Below, in pieces: positions 1 to 5,291 of a stretch of 5,291 bases of DNA. The position numbers and the translations under genes were made by a program. This stretch comes from an uncultured Oscillochloris sp. (GTDB taxonomy: Bacteria; Chloroflexota; Chloroflexia; Chloroflexales; Chloroflexaceae), in the NCBI GenBank assembly GCA_903877945.1, contig CAIRFY010000002.1, positions 1 through 5,291 of the forward strand, written 5' to 3'. Numbering within the stretch: the first letter of the stretch is position 1; each line of letters opens with the position of its first letter. The notes beneath the pieces are model-generated. The model had not been told where the DNA came from, ran no database searches, and saw only the letters and a list, made by a program, of their open reading frames with translations.

Positions 1-6
1 CCCCTG

Positions 7-31
7 CCCCTCTCCCTCACGGGGAGAGGGG
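7..31. repeat. GC-rich palindromic repeat unit, left copy (partly cut by window edge)
   Basis: A perfect 10-bp stem is formed by 7-16 (cccctctccc) and 22-31 (gggagagggg), with a 5-base loop (tcacg). It is a shorter relative of the unit at 59-85, sharing the arm sequence but with a different loop. It probably belongs to a dispersed intergenic repeat family whose other part lies left of the window. No T-run follows it, so it is not a classical intrinsic terminator. Confidence 0.75.
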
Positions 32-39
32 AGTTTCTT

Positions 40-111
40 CATCAGGATGCGCTCGGCTCCCCCTCTCCCGTTCAGGGAGAGGGGGCTGGGGGGTGAGGGC
101 TGTCCGGCGAC
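40..111 (+). repeat. Dispersed GC-rich palindromic repeat, full copy (inverted partner at 5214-5285)
   Basis: The core is an 11-bp perfect stem, 59-69 (ccccctctccc) with 75-85 (gggagaggggg), around the loop gttca. A G-rich tail (86-102) follows. The whole of 40-111 matches the reverse complement of 5214-5285 by hand alignment, 64 of 72 positions, and 57-102 is identical without a break. Such high identity in non-coding DNA means a recently spread or homogenised repeat. No coding potential is visible. The role is unknown: it could be a REP-like element, a transcript-end structure or a recombination site. Confidence 0.85.
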
Positions 112-177
112 CACACGACTTTGCACATGCCCTGCCGGTACCTATCGGGCACGCTGACCTTGACGTGGCCCTACCTT

Positions 178-205
178 TTGACAGCTCTGCACAACACGTT
201 ACAAT
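178..205 (+). promoter_or_regulatory. Predicted sigma-70-type promoter for the histidine kinase operon
   Basis: A perfect -35 hexamer TTGACA (178-183) is followed after 16 bp by TACAAT (200-205), a 5-of-6 match to the -10 consensus. Transcription would begin near 212, giving a short leader of about 25 bases before the start codon at 237. It is the only strong candidate in the 236-bp upstream region, and it lies just downstream of the GC-rich repeats. No operator palindrome was seen overlapping it. Confidence 0.65.
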
Positions 206-236
206 GAAGACCGTAGCAATACATACGTGACATCAT

Positions 237-2396
237 ATGACAGTACGGCCCGACCAATCAGCGCAGATGCTGTCTGCGTTTGGCACGGCGGCGCGCTTGC
301 TCCAGGGCGATGATCCGTTGCACCTCAGGCTGCACCGGTTTTTTGATCTGCTCCGCGATACCCTTCACCACCGCGATACGCGGCTCACCTGCTGGCTTCA
401 GTCGGTGGGGCCGGGCAGCACTCGTCAGCAGTACTACTCGGCCGATGCCTGGCCCTACCCCTGGGACGATAGGCTGGCCCGTGCGGTGGCACGTGGTGGT
501 GTGATCGCACGGCGGGTGATCACGCTTGGTGGCGATAGCGCGGGCGGCAGTCAGCTTCCGGCGGTGCGGGCGGCCTACCTGGGTGCGCCGATTATGTGGG
601 GCGGTCGGCTCTGGGGGATCTTTGAACTGCGGGCCGAAGATGTGGATGGTCTGCAGGTGGCGACGGATGAACTGATCAATGGCCTGCTGCCACAACTGGC
701 GGCGGTGATCGCCCGCGAAGGTGAGTATCCGTCCGGTCAGCGCGCCAACGAGCGTGCCGGCGACACCCCGACCGGGCTGACGTTGCGCGCCCAGGACAAG
801 CAGCAACTGGTCGCGCTGAACGGGAGCCTGGATGAAGCTATCGACCTACACGCCTTGCTCAGCCTGCTGCTGCGTCGCGCCCTTGAGGTGAGCGGTGCCG
901 AGACGGGCGCGGTGGCCCTGGTCGATCACGAGCGGGCCGAGTTGGTGCTGCATACGTGTGAAGGGTTTGGGGACGAGGCGGGCGCGAGCTTGCAGAGCGG
1001 CCCGCGTCAACGCTGGAGTGTGGAGACCGGGCTGGCGGGTAGGGTTGTCCAGAGCGGGCGCGCCTTGCTGGTGCGCGATGTAACGGTTGAGCCGGGGCTG
1101 CACGCGGCGGGCGCGGGGCTGCGCGCCGAACTGGCTGCGCCGATTGTGATTGGCGGGCGCACCGCCGCCGTGATCATCCTCAGCAGCCCGCGCTCCAATG
1201 CCTTCGGCGATGACCAACTCTCGTTTGTGCGGGCGCTCTGCGCACGAGCGGCGCTGCCACTGAGTCGTGCGATGCACTACCAGGAGGCAATCGAAAGTTC
1301 GCTGTATCTCGGCCAAGTCTTTAGCAGCCTACCTACGGGTCTGGCCCTGATCGACATTCATGGCAAGGTGCTGCGCTCAAACCCGGCCTGGGACTCGCTC
1401 TGGGGTCTGCACGGTCGCGTTGTCCGCGAGAGCTTCCACGTCTCCCTGGATCTGATTGCGCACCTGTTGCCGCGTCTGCACGATCCGCTGAGTATGACCC
1501 AGTTCTGCGACACAATGCAGCGATCACCAGCCAAAGATCTGATTACCACCGTCCACCTGACCCATCCGGCCCAGGATCTTGAAGTGCGCTCGGTGCCGAC
1601 CCGCGACAGTAAGGATCGGATCACCGGGCGGCTCTGGGCGGTCAGCGATGTGACCCGCGAGCGTGAGTCGGATCGTATGAAGACCGAGTTTGTGTCGATT
1701 GTCTCACACGAACTGCGTACGCCCCTCACGTCAATCCTTGGCTATACCGAGCTGCTGTTGAACCGTGAATTCCCGCCGGATGAGCGCCAGCAGTTCATCA
1801 CTACGGTGTATACCGAGGCCGGTCGGCTCTCGCATCTGGTTGAGGATCTGCTGGGGATGTCACGGATCGAGGCGGGTAAGGTGAAGCTGAATCGCTGGGT
1901 GATTTCGCTGACGAATGTGCTCTATGAGCTGACCACGCAGTTGAATACGCAGTTGATGAATCATCGACTGCTGATTGATATAGCCAACGAGCTTCCACCA
2001 ATCTACGCAGATCGCGACAAGGTAAAGCAGATTATTTTCAACCTGCTGACCAACGCAATCAAGTACAGCCCGCGTGGCGGCGAGATCCAGCTCGGCATCC
2101 ACGAGGCCCGACCAGAGGAATTGCCAGCCGGTCACGCGGCGGGACGCTGGGTGCTGGTGTCGGTGCGCGACCAAGGGATCGGTATCGCAAACGACGATCT
2201 TCCACGGATCTGGGAACGATTTTACCGGGTGGACAACACCAACACCCGGCGCATCGGCGGCACCGGGCTGGGCCTGAGCATCACGCGGGGGCTGGTGGAA
2301 CTGCACGGCGGCCAGATCGCGGTGGAGAGCGAGCTTGGCCGGGGCAGCCGCTTCTTCTTCACGCTGCCGGTGGCGAATGAGCTGGCAAAGAGATAA
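237..2396 (+). CDS. Soluble multi-sensor histidine kinase (GAF-GAF-PAS-HisKA-HATPase_c)
   Basis: This 719-residue protein is a two-component sensor kinase: it should autophosphorylate a His and pass the phosphate to a response regulator. Domain order: a divergent GAF-like region (about 10-160, clearest in its C-terminal half), a typical GAF domain (about 190-350), a PAS domain (about 351-475), the HisKA dimerisation helix with SHELRTP (phosphoacceptor His491), and an HATPase_c domain with N-box Asn602/Asn606, G1 box DQGIGIA (645-651), F-box ERFYR (660-664) and G2 box GGTGLGLS (674-681). All catalytic motifs are intact. No signal peptide or membrane segment is seen, so it is probably cytoplasmic and senses an internal ligand, gas or redox state; no chromophore-binding residue could be assigned. 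No response regulator lies in the window, making it an orphan here. The ATG at 237 lacks a strong Shine-Dalgarno but fits the predicted promoter; Met11 (267) is a less likely alternative start. Confidence 0.95.
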   Translation: MTVRPDQSAQMLSAFGTAARLLQGDDPLHLRLHRFFDLLRDTLHHRDTRLTCWLQSVGPGSTRQQYYSADAWPYPWDDRLARAVARGGVIARRVITLGGDSAGGSQLPAVRAAYLGAPIMWGGRLWGIFELRAEDVDGLQVATDELINGLLPQLAAVIAREGEYPSGQRANERAGDTPTGLTLRAQDKQQLVALNGSLDEAIDLHALLSLLLRRALEVSGAETGAVALVDHERAELVLHTCEGFGDEAGASLQSGPRQRWSVETGLAGRVVQSGRALLVRDVTVEPGLHAAGAGLRAELAAPIVIGGRTAAVIILSSPRSNAFGDDQLSFVRALCARAALPLSRAMHYQEAIESSLYLGQVFSSLPTGLALIDIHGKVLRSNPAWDSLWGLHGRVVRESFHVSLDLIAHLLPRLHDPLSMTQFCDTMQRSPAKDLITTVHLTHPAQDLEVRSVPTRDSKDRITGRLWAVSDVTRERESDRMKTEFVSIVSHELRTPLTSILGYTELLLNREFPPDERQQFITTVYTEAGRLSHLVEDLLGMSRIEAGKVKLNRWVISLTNVLYELTTQLNTQLMNHRLLIDIANELPPIYADRDKVKQIIFNLLTNAIKYSPRGGEIQLGIHEARPEELPAGHAAGRWVLVSVRDQGIGIANDDLPRIWERFYRVDNTNTRRIGGTGLGLSITRGLVELHGGQIAVESELGRGSRFFFTLPVANELAKR

Positions 2397-2400
2397 GGAA
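2395..2400 (+). promoter_or_regulatory. Ribosome binding site deciding the start of the PfkB-family kinase
   Basis: AAGGAA overlaps the last two bases of the histidine kinase stop codon (TAA, 2394-2396) and ends 6 bases before the ATG at 2407. This fixes the start at 2407 instead of the in-frame ATG at 2335 inside the kinase gene. The overlap of stop codon and ribosome site suggests translational coupling. Confidence 0.75.
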
Positions 2401-2406
2401 AATCAC

Positions 2407-3345
2407 ATGCTCCTGATTATCACGCCGAACCCGGCACTTGATCGCACGATGGTATTCCCCGGCCTGCGCCTGGGGGCGGTGCAGCGCACCGAGGATGTGG
2501 TGGTCGCGGCGGGGGGCAAGGGGCTGAATGTGGCCCGTGCGGCGCACTCCCTCGGCCAGAAGGCGCTGGTCTGTGCGCCCCTGGGCGGACTCACGGGCGA
2601 GATGGTGGCCCGTCTGGCCGACGCCGAAGGACTCGCGGGTCGCTGGAGCCGCCAGGGCGCGGGCGAGACACGTACCTGCGTGCTGCTGGTGGATCCCGAA
2701 GGCGGCGACGCGACGGCGCTGAATGAGGCCGGGCCGGTGTTTGCCGCTGCGGACTGGGATGCGTTCCAGGCGATGGTTTTGTCCGCTGCGTGCGATTCGC
2801 AGCTCTGCCTGCTGTCGGGCAGCCTACCGCGTGGGGTGGCACCCGCAGCCTTGGGCTATCTGATCGACCAGCTAGGCACAGCGGGGCGGCGAGTGATTGT
2901 GGACACGAGCGGGACAGCGCTGACCGCCTCACTGGCGGCGCGGCCCTACGGCGTGAAGGTGAACGGCGCGGAACTGGGGGCGACCCTGGGGCGTGGGGAG
3001 GTGACTGACCTCGCCGATGCGGTGGTGGCCCTGGCGGCGCTGCGGACACGTGGCGTCGGGCTGGCCGCCGTCTCGCTGGGCGCGCAGGGGGCGCTGGTCG
3101 CCGACGCGACCGGTACTTGGTGGGCCTGCCCGCCGCCGATCACCCTGCTCAGCAGCGTGGGCTGCGGCGACTCGCTGCTCGCCGGAATGGCGACCGGCCT
3201 GCTGCGCGGGCTACCGCTGCCCGAGGCTCTGCGCCTGGGGGTGGCCTGCGGCAGCGCCGACGCGCTCACAATCGGGGGCGGAAGGCTGGACATGGCCGAT
3301 GTTGAGCGGCTGGTGAGGCTGACGCGGATAGAACGGGCGAGGTAG
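2407..3345 (+). CDS. PfkB-family hexose-phosphate kinase (1-phosphofructokinase / tagatose-6-phosphate kinase type)
   Basis: The 312-residue product is a ribokinase-fold sugar kinase of the FruK/LacC/PfkB subgroup, which transfers ATP phosphate to fructose-1-phosphate, fructose-6-phosphate or tagatose-6-phosphate. Visible motifs: N-terminal TPNPALDRT (6-14, substrate Asp12), signature 1 GGKGLNVARA (36-45), GGLTGE (60-65), TRT (88-90), LNEAGP (105-110), GSLPRG (138-143) and the C-terminal anion-hole/catalytic segment VGCGDS (251-256, base Asp255). Length is normal for the family. Two positions differ from the usual consensus: Cys253 replaces the common Ala in GAGDS, and KVNGAEL (184-190) replaces KPNxxEL. 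The start at 2407 is set by its ribosome site and by the family N-terminus. It lies 10 bp after the histidine kinase and should be co-transcribed with it. No PTS or fructose transporter is nearby, so the exact substrate cannot be named; a main glycolytic phosphofructokinase-2-like role is possible. Confidence 0.9.
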   Translation: MLLIITPNPALDRTMVFPGLRLGAVQRTEDVVVAAGGKGLNVARAAHSLGQKALVCAPLGGLTGEMVARLADAEGLAGRWSRQGAGETRTCVLLVDPEGGDATALNEAGPVFAAADWDAFQAMVLSAACDSQLCLLSGSLPRGVAPAALGYLIDQLGTAGRRVIVDTSGTALTASLAARPYGVKVNGAELGATLGRGEVTDLADAVVALAALRTRGVGLAAVSLGAQGALVADATGTWWACPPPITLLSSVGCGDSLLAGMATGLLRGLPLPEALRLGVACGSADALTIGGGRLDMADVERLVRLTRIERAR

Positions 3346-3367
3346 GAACGCAGCATCTGCTGCACCC

Positions 3368-4144
3368 CTACCCAATGTCGCGGATGGCAACGATGACCTG
3401 CCAAACGCTCTGCTCGTTGAAGGGCACGGGGGGCAGGATCGCGTCACCGAAGACACTGAGCGGGCGTAGACCGACCTCGCTAAGCAGGGCGGTAATCTCA
3501 GGAAACCCGTAGAGGCGAATACGGTCGCCGGGGTGAGCCACATCGAGACCCTGGGTGGCGTCGAGATAGCGGTAGCCGATGGTGAGGGCGGCGCCGCGTG
3601 GGTCAAAACTGGCCTCGCGTAGCACATAGCCGGCCCCGATCTGGTACCAGCCAATGCGGAAATCGCGCAGGTACGCCTCGATCTGGTACGGGTTGATGCA
3701 CTGGAGCAGGAGCCGACCGCCGGGGGCGAGAGCGCGGGCGGCCCCGGCGAGTACGTCCCGGTTGGTAGCGTCGTCAAAGAACCCCAGGCTACTGTTCATC
3801 ACCAGCACCGCGTCGAAGCGGCCCGCGTACGCAAGCTCGCGCATATCGCCCTGCACAAAGGAGACACTCAGGCCCAGTTCGGCGGCCTGAGCACGGGCGT
3901 GGGCGAGTACCGGCGCAGCCGTGTCGAGGCCGATCACCGTGATGCCCCGGCGGGCCAGTTCGATACTGTGGCGCCCGCCGCCGCAAGCCAGGTCGAGGAT
4001 CGTCTCGACGCCACGCAAGCTGAGCGCCTGCTCCAAAAAATCCACCTCGCGGCGGGTCAGATCCTCAGCGTAGTCGTGGTAGTGGGCAAACTCGTGGATC
4101 TGGAGCAGTTCCTCCCACCAATCTCGGAGTGATGCGTCATTCAT
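3368..4144 (-). CDS. Class I SAM-dependent methyltransferase (Methyltransf_11/25-like), substrate unknown
   Basis: The 258-residue protein has a complete Rossmann-like methyltransferase core. Motif I is ILDLACGGGRHS (49-60), which binds SAM; the acidic end of strand 2 is IGLDTA (71-76, Asp74, expected to hold the ribose hydroxyls); VQGDMREL (97-104, Asp100) should contact the adenine; FDAVLVMNSSLGFF (110-123) is the motif IV region; and APGGRLLLQ (139-147) is the post-core turn. The N-terminal 45 residues are helical, with an acidic and aromatic stretch. The C-terminal part, after about 150, is rich in beta residues and probably forms the substrate cap; it ends with a RIRLYGFPEI segment typical of this group of small-molecule methyltransferases. 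No transmembrane segment is seen. The gene faces the PfkB-family gene (22 bp between stops) and follows the SDR homologue after 70 bp of repeat DNA. No good Shine-Dalgarno precedes the ATG at 4144, and the upstream hairpin may affect translation. The substrate cannot be deduced. Confidence 0.9.
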   Translation of the reverse strand: MNDASLRDWWEELLQIHEFAHYHDYAEDLTRREVDFLEQALSLRGVETILDLACGGGRHSIELARRGITVIGLDTAAPVLAHARAQAAELGLSVSFVQGDMRELAYAGRFDAVLVMNSSLGFFDDATNRDVLAGAARALAPGGRLLLQCINPYQIEAYLRDFRIGWYQIGAGYVLREASFDPRGAALTIGYRYLDATQGLDVAHPGDRIRLYGFPEITALLSEVGLRPLSVFGDAILPPVPFNEQSVWQVIVAIRDIG

Positions 4145-4155
4145 AAATATTTTTC

Positions 4156-4200
4156 AATGCAAAATGCAAAATTGCCCTGCATAATTTTGCATTTTGCATT
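4156..4200. repeat. 18-bp perfect inverted repeat (AT-rich hairpin) between SDR and methyltransferase genes
   Basis: Arm AATGCAAAATGCAAAATT (4156-4173) is an exact reverse complement of 4183-4200, with a 9-base loop (4174-4182). In the minus-strand transcript the hairpin would form after the SDR stop codon, 11 bases before the methyltransferase ATG. It could act as a weak terminator, an mRNA-stability element or a block on translation initiation. It is AT-rich and lacks a GC stem, so a strong rho-independent terminator is not supported. Confidence 0.8.
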
Positions 4201-4215
4201 TTGCATTTTGCATTT
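4185..4215. repeat. Heptamer tandem repeat (TTTTGCA) x 4.4
   Basis: Four exact copies of TTTTGCA (4185-4191, 4192-4198, 4199-4205, 4206-4212) plus TTT run up to the SDR stop codon, sharing base 4215. The same motif in reverse (TGCAAAA) occurs twice at 4158-4171, which creates the hairpin. The composition is far more AT-rich than the surrounding genes. Such a perfect short tandem array can change copy number by replication slippage. Confidence 0.9.
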
Positions 4216-4934
4216 CAAAAATCCACCTGCCTAGGCATAATCGGCAACTCGTCCACCCGCAGACTTGGTGGGAGCGTGCAGACCCAGAGCAGGGACTGAG
4301 CGACATCGTCGGTGGTGATCAACTGGCGGCGGAACGCCTCGTCGGGATTGAGCGGGTAGATGTCGGCGTTGATCAGCCCGGCGTAAACGGTCGTAACAAA
4401 GACATTGTGCGGGCGCAGCTCCTGGGCCATCGACTGAGAGAGACCGGCCAGGGCGAACTCGGCCGCGCAGAGCGGGCCGAGGTTGGCCACGCCTATCTTG
4501 CCTCTCCGCGAGCCGAGGTTAATGATCGTGCCATTGTGCTGGCGCTTCATGATCGGGACGACGGCCCGCGCCATATAGAACGCTCCGCTGAGATTTGTGT
4601 CGATCACGTTGCGCCACTCAGCGTCGCTGAACGACTCGATGGTCGAAATTTTCATCATCCCGCTAACGCAGTTGATCAGAATATCGATCTGATTAAGTAG
4701 ATTAAGTGTCTTATCGATCAGACGCTGTACCTGAGCCGAGTCAGTCACATCGGTGGGAATGCTAAATCCCTGGTAGCCCTCGGCAGCGATTTCGGATACC
4801 AAATGTTCGAGGCGGTCGCTGCGGCGGGCGGCGGCGATCACGGTGGCACCCTCGCGAGCGAAAAGGCGGGCCGCTGAGTAGCCGACGCCGCTCGACGCCC
4901 CGGTGATGATGGCTACTCGTCCTTTGAGCTTCAT
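4215..4934 (-). CDS. Short-chain dehydrogenase/reductase (SDR) homologue lacking the catalytic Tyr and Lys
   Basis: The 239-residue protein is a classical-length SDR with a Rossmann fold. Conserved features: TGASSGVG (11-18) for dinucleotide binding, Arg37/Arg38 at the end of strand 2 (suggesting NADP(H) preference), TDVTD (61-65), Asn114 in DTNLSG, and Ser142 in INLGSRRGK. Using FabG spacing (Ser, then Tyr at +13 and Lys at +17), the catalytic YxxxK positions fall on Leu155 (codon CTC) and Glu159 (GAG), in PLCAAEF. The NNAG motif is replaced by NCVSG (88-92), and the usual PG after strand 6 is AG (185-186). The sequence thus looks like a functional fold that has lost normal SDR chemistry, perhaps a nucleotide-binding sensor or a structural protein. 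The frame is intact, so it is not an obvious pseudogene. The start at 4934 (MKLKGRVAIITG) is chosen by family alignment; in-frame ATGs at 4988 and 5042 would add an unrelated Ser/Pro-rich extension. The Shine-Dalgarno is weak (GGGAT). The methyltransferase lies downstream on the same strand. Confidence 0.88.
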   Translation of the reverse strand: MKLKGRVAIITGASSGVGYSAARLFAREGATVIAAARRSDRLEHLVSEIAAEGYQGFSIPTDVTDSAQVQRLIDKTLNLLNQIDILINCVSGMMKISTIESFSDAEWRNVIDTNLSGAFYMARAVVPIMKRQHNGTIINLGSRRGKIGVANLGPLCAAEFALAGLSQSMAQELRPHNVFVTTVYAGLINADIYPLNPDEAFRRQLITTDDVAQSLLWVCTLPPSLRVDELPIMPRQVDF

Positions 4935-4976
4935 AGGTATCCCGCTGGGAATGGAGGGGGAGCGAATGCTCGCTCG

Positions 4977-4982
4977 ATTATA
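4977..4982 (-). promoter_or_regulatory. Alternative -10 element (TATAAT) upstream of SDR gene
   Basis: Read on the minus strand, this is a perfect TATAAT, 42 bases before the chosen start codon, which would give a leader of about 36 bases. No -35 match stands at 16-18 bp spacing (AATCAT at 17 bp), and no extended TGn motif is present. It might serve as a secondary start site or an activator-dependent promoter. Confidence 0.3.
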
Positions 4983-5009
4983 CGGCATGTGCGCTGCAGA
5001 TGATTCGGT

Positions 5010-5038
5010 TCTATACTGATTGAGGGGTGATGTTTCAA
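5010..5038 (-). promoter_or_regulatory. Predicted sigma-70-type promoter for SDR-methyltransferase pair
   Basis: On the minus strand TTGAAA (5033-5038, 5 of 6 to the -35 consensus) is separated by exactly 17 bp from TATAGA (5010-5015, 4 of 6 to the -10 consensus). Transcription would start near 5003, leaving a leader of about 70 bases before the ATG at 4934. This placement would put the ATG at 5042 upstream of the transcript start, arguing against the longest reading of the gene. The -35 box lies only a few bases from the edge of the 5044-5183 inverted repeat. Confidence 0.45.
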
Positions 5039-5043
5039 TCATT

Positions 5044-5183
5044 AGGCATGTTTCAAAATGGGTACATTCAGCTTGACAGTTCAGCGATGAGGCGATGAGG
5101 CGATGAGGCGATGAGGCGATACGGAGCGCCTCACCGCGTCATCGTTTCGTCGCTGAATTGTCACGCTGGTTTGAACCATGCCT
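5044..5183. repeat. MITE-like imperfect inverted repeat element (~140 bp)
   Basis: Outer arms 5044-5057 and 5170-5183 pair at 13 of 14 positions (AGGCATG...CATGCCT ends). Inner arms 5074-5098 and 5139-5163 pair over 25 positions: 21 Watson-Crick and 4 G-T. The apex 5112-5118/5127-5133 adds a 7-bp stem with an 8-base loop. This nested structure with terminal inverted repeats and no coding capacity resembles a miniature inverted-repeat element or a large structured RNA. No clear target-site duplication flanks it. It fills most of the space between the SDR promoter region and the right-hand GC-rich repeat. Confidence 0.6.
5084..5120 (+). repeat. 8-bp tandem repeat (GCGATGAG) x 4.6
   Basis: Four exact copies of GCGATGAG begin at 5084, 5092, 5100 and 5108, followed by a partial GCGAT (5116-5120). 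The array lies inside the left half of the larger inverted repeat. Only about one and a half units have a counterpart in the right arm (5139-5153), so the array probably expanded after the hairpin formed. Confidence 0.9.
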
Positions 5184-5213
5184 TAGACAAGGTTCGCAGA
5201 TACTTTACAGTTT

Positions 5214-5285
5214 GCCGCCGGTCAGCCCTCACCCCCCAGCCCCCTCTCCCTGAACGGGAGAGGGGGAGTCGGATGCGTCCTGCTG
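5214..5285 (-). repeat. Dispersed GC-rich palindromic repeat, inverted copy of 40-111
   Basis: The stem 5240-5250 with 5256-5266 (11 bp, loop tgaac) and the flanking C-rich segment 5223-5239 are the reverse complement of 57-102 without mismatch; similarity extends to 64 of 72 positions. It closes the window in the opposite orientation to the left copy. About 30 bp separate it from the inverted-repeat element before it. No gene is seen from 5043 to the window end. Confidence 0.85.
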
Positions 5286-5291
5286 CGGATC

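Noticed and set aside
7..85. GC-rich hairpins as intrinsic terminators of a gene to the left
   Set aside because: Neither stem is followed by a T-run, and near-identical copies occur in the other orientation at the far end, which fits a dispersed repeat better.
258..1316. Long open frames on the minus strand opposite the histidine kinase (258-806 and 846-1316)
   Set aside because: They are Arg/Pro/His-rich with no recognisable domain, as expected for shadow frames in GC-rich DNA opposite a clear gene.
2335..2406. 24-residue N-terminal extension of the PfkB-family kinase using the ATG at 2335
   Set aside because: It overlaps the end of the histidine kinase gene, has no family similarity, and the ATG at 2407 has a good ribosome site and the expected N-terminal motif.
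3350..3363. Small palindrome gcagcatctgctgc between the convergent stop codons as a bidirectional terminator
   Set aside because: The stem is only about 5 bp with a 4-base loop and has no T-run on either side, so it cannot be called a terminator.
4194..4700. Plus-strand open frame of 168 codons opposite the SDR gene
   Set aside because: It starts in the heptamer repeat and lies antisense to a clear SDR gene; no domain is visible.
4935..5042. 36-residue N-terminal extension of the SDR homologue (ATGs at 4988 and 5042)
   Set aside because: The extension is Ser/Pro-rich and unlike SDRs, which begin just before the TGxxxGxG strand as at 4934. The predicted promoter also lies inside it.
5084..5120. 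GCGATGAG array as a CRISPR or iteron origin
   Set aside because: The units are directly adjacent with no spacers, so it is not CRISPR. There is no replication gene or AT-rich melting region next to it to support an iteron origin.

Overview
This GC-rich window carries four complete protein genes and several kinds of non-coding repeat. The organism is most likely a bacterium of the Chloroflexota, probably a filamentous phototroph of the Chloroflexales. That guess rests on the stacked GAF-GAF-PAS histidine kinase, the style of the GC-rich palindromic repeats and the overall base composition. No marker gene proves it.

Layout. Positions 1-111 hold two GC-rich palindromic repeat units. A good sigma-70-type promoter (178-205) follows, then a soluble multi-sensor histidine kinase (237-2396, +). 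Ten bases later, with a clear ribosome binding site, comes a PfkB-family sugar or sugar-phosphate kinase of the 1-phosphofructokinase/tagatose-6-phosphate kinase type (2407-3345, +). These two genes look like one transcription unit. Facing them, only 22 bp away, is a second pair on the minus strand: a short-chain dehydrogenase/reductase (SDR) homologue (4215-4934), then a class I SAM-dependent methyltransferase (3368-4144). The 70 bp between those two is almost entirely a TTTTGCA heptamer repeat and an 18-bp perfect hairpin. Upstream of the SDR gene lie two candidate promoter elements and a MITE-like imperfect inverted repeat of about 140 bp containing an 8-bp tandem repeat (5044-5183). The window ends in an inverted copy (5214-5285) of the GC-rich repeat at 40-111, so all four genes sit between inverted repeats.

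How the genes may work together. The kinase has no response regulator beside it, so its partner is elsewhere. Its tight coupling to a sugar-phosphate kinase suggests shared expression, not necessarily shared function. The SDR and methyltransferase may be co-transcribed, but nothing ties them to one pathway.

The most notable protein-level observation is that the SDR keeps its nucleotide-binding motif, Asn and Ser, but has Leu and Glu where the catalytic Tyr and Lys should be. It is therefore probably not a conventional oxidoreductase. No phage, CRISPR, transposase, tRNA or rRNA is visible, and I found no convincing multi-gene novel system. The points of interest are the altered SDR and the repeats.
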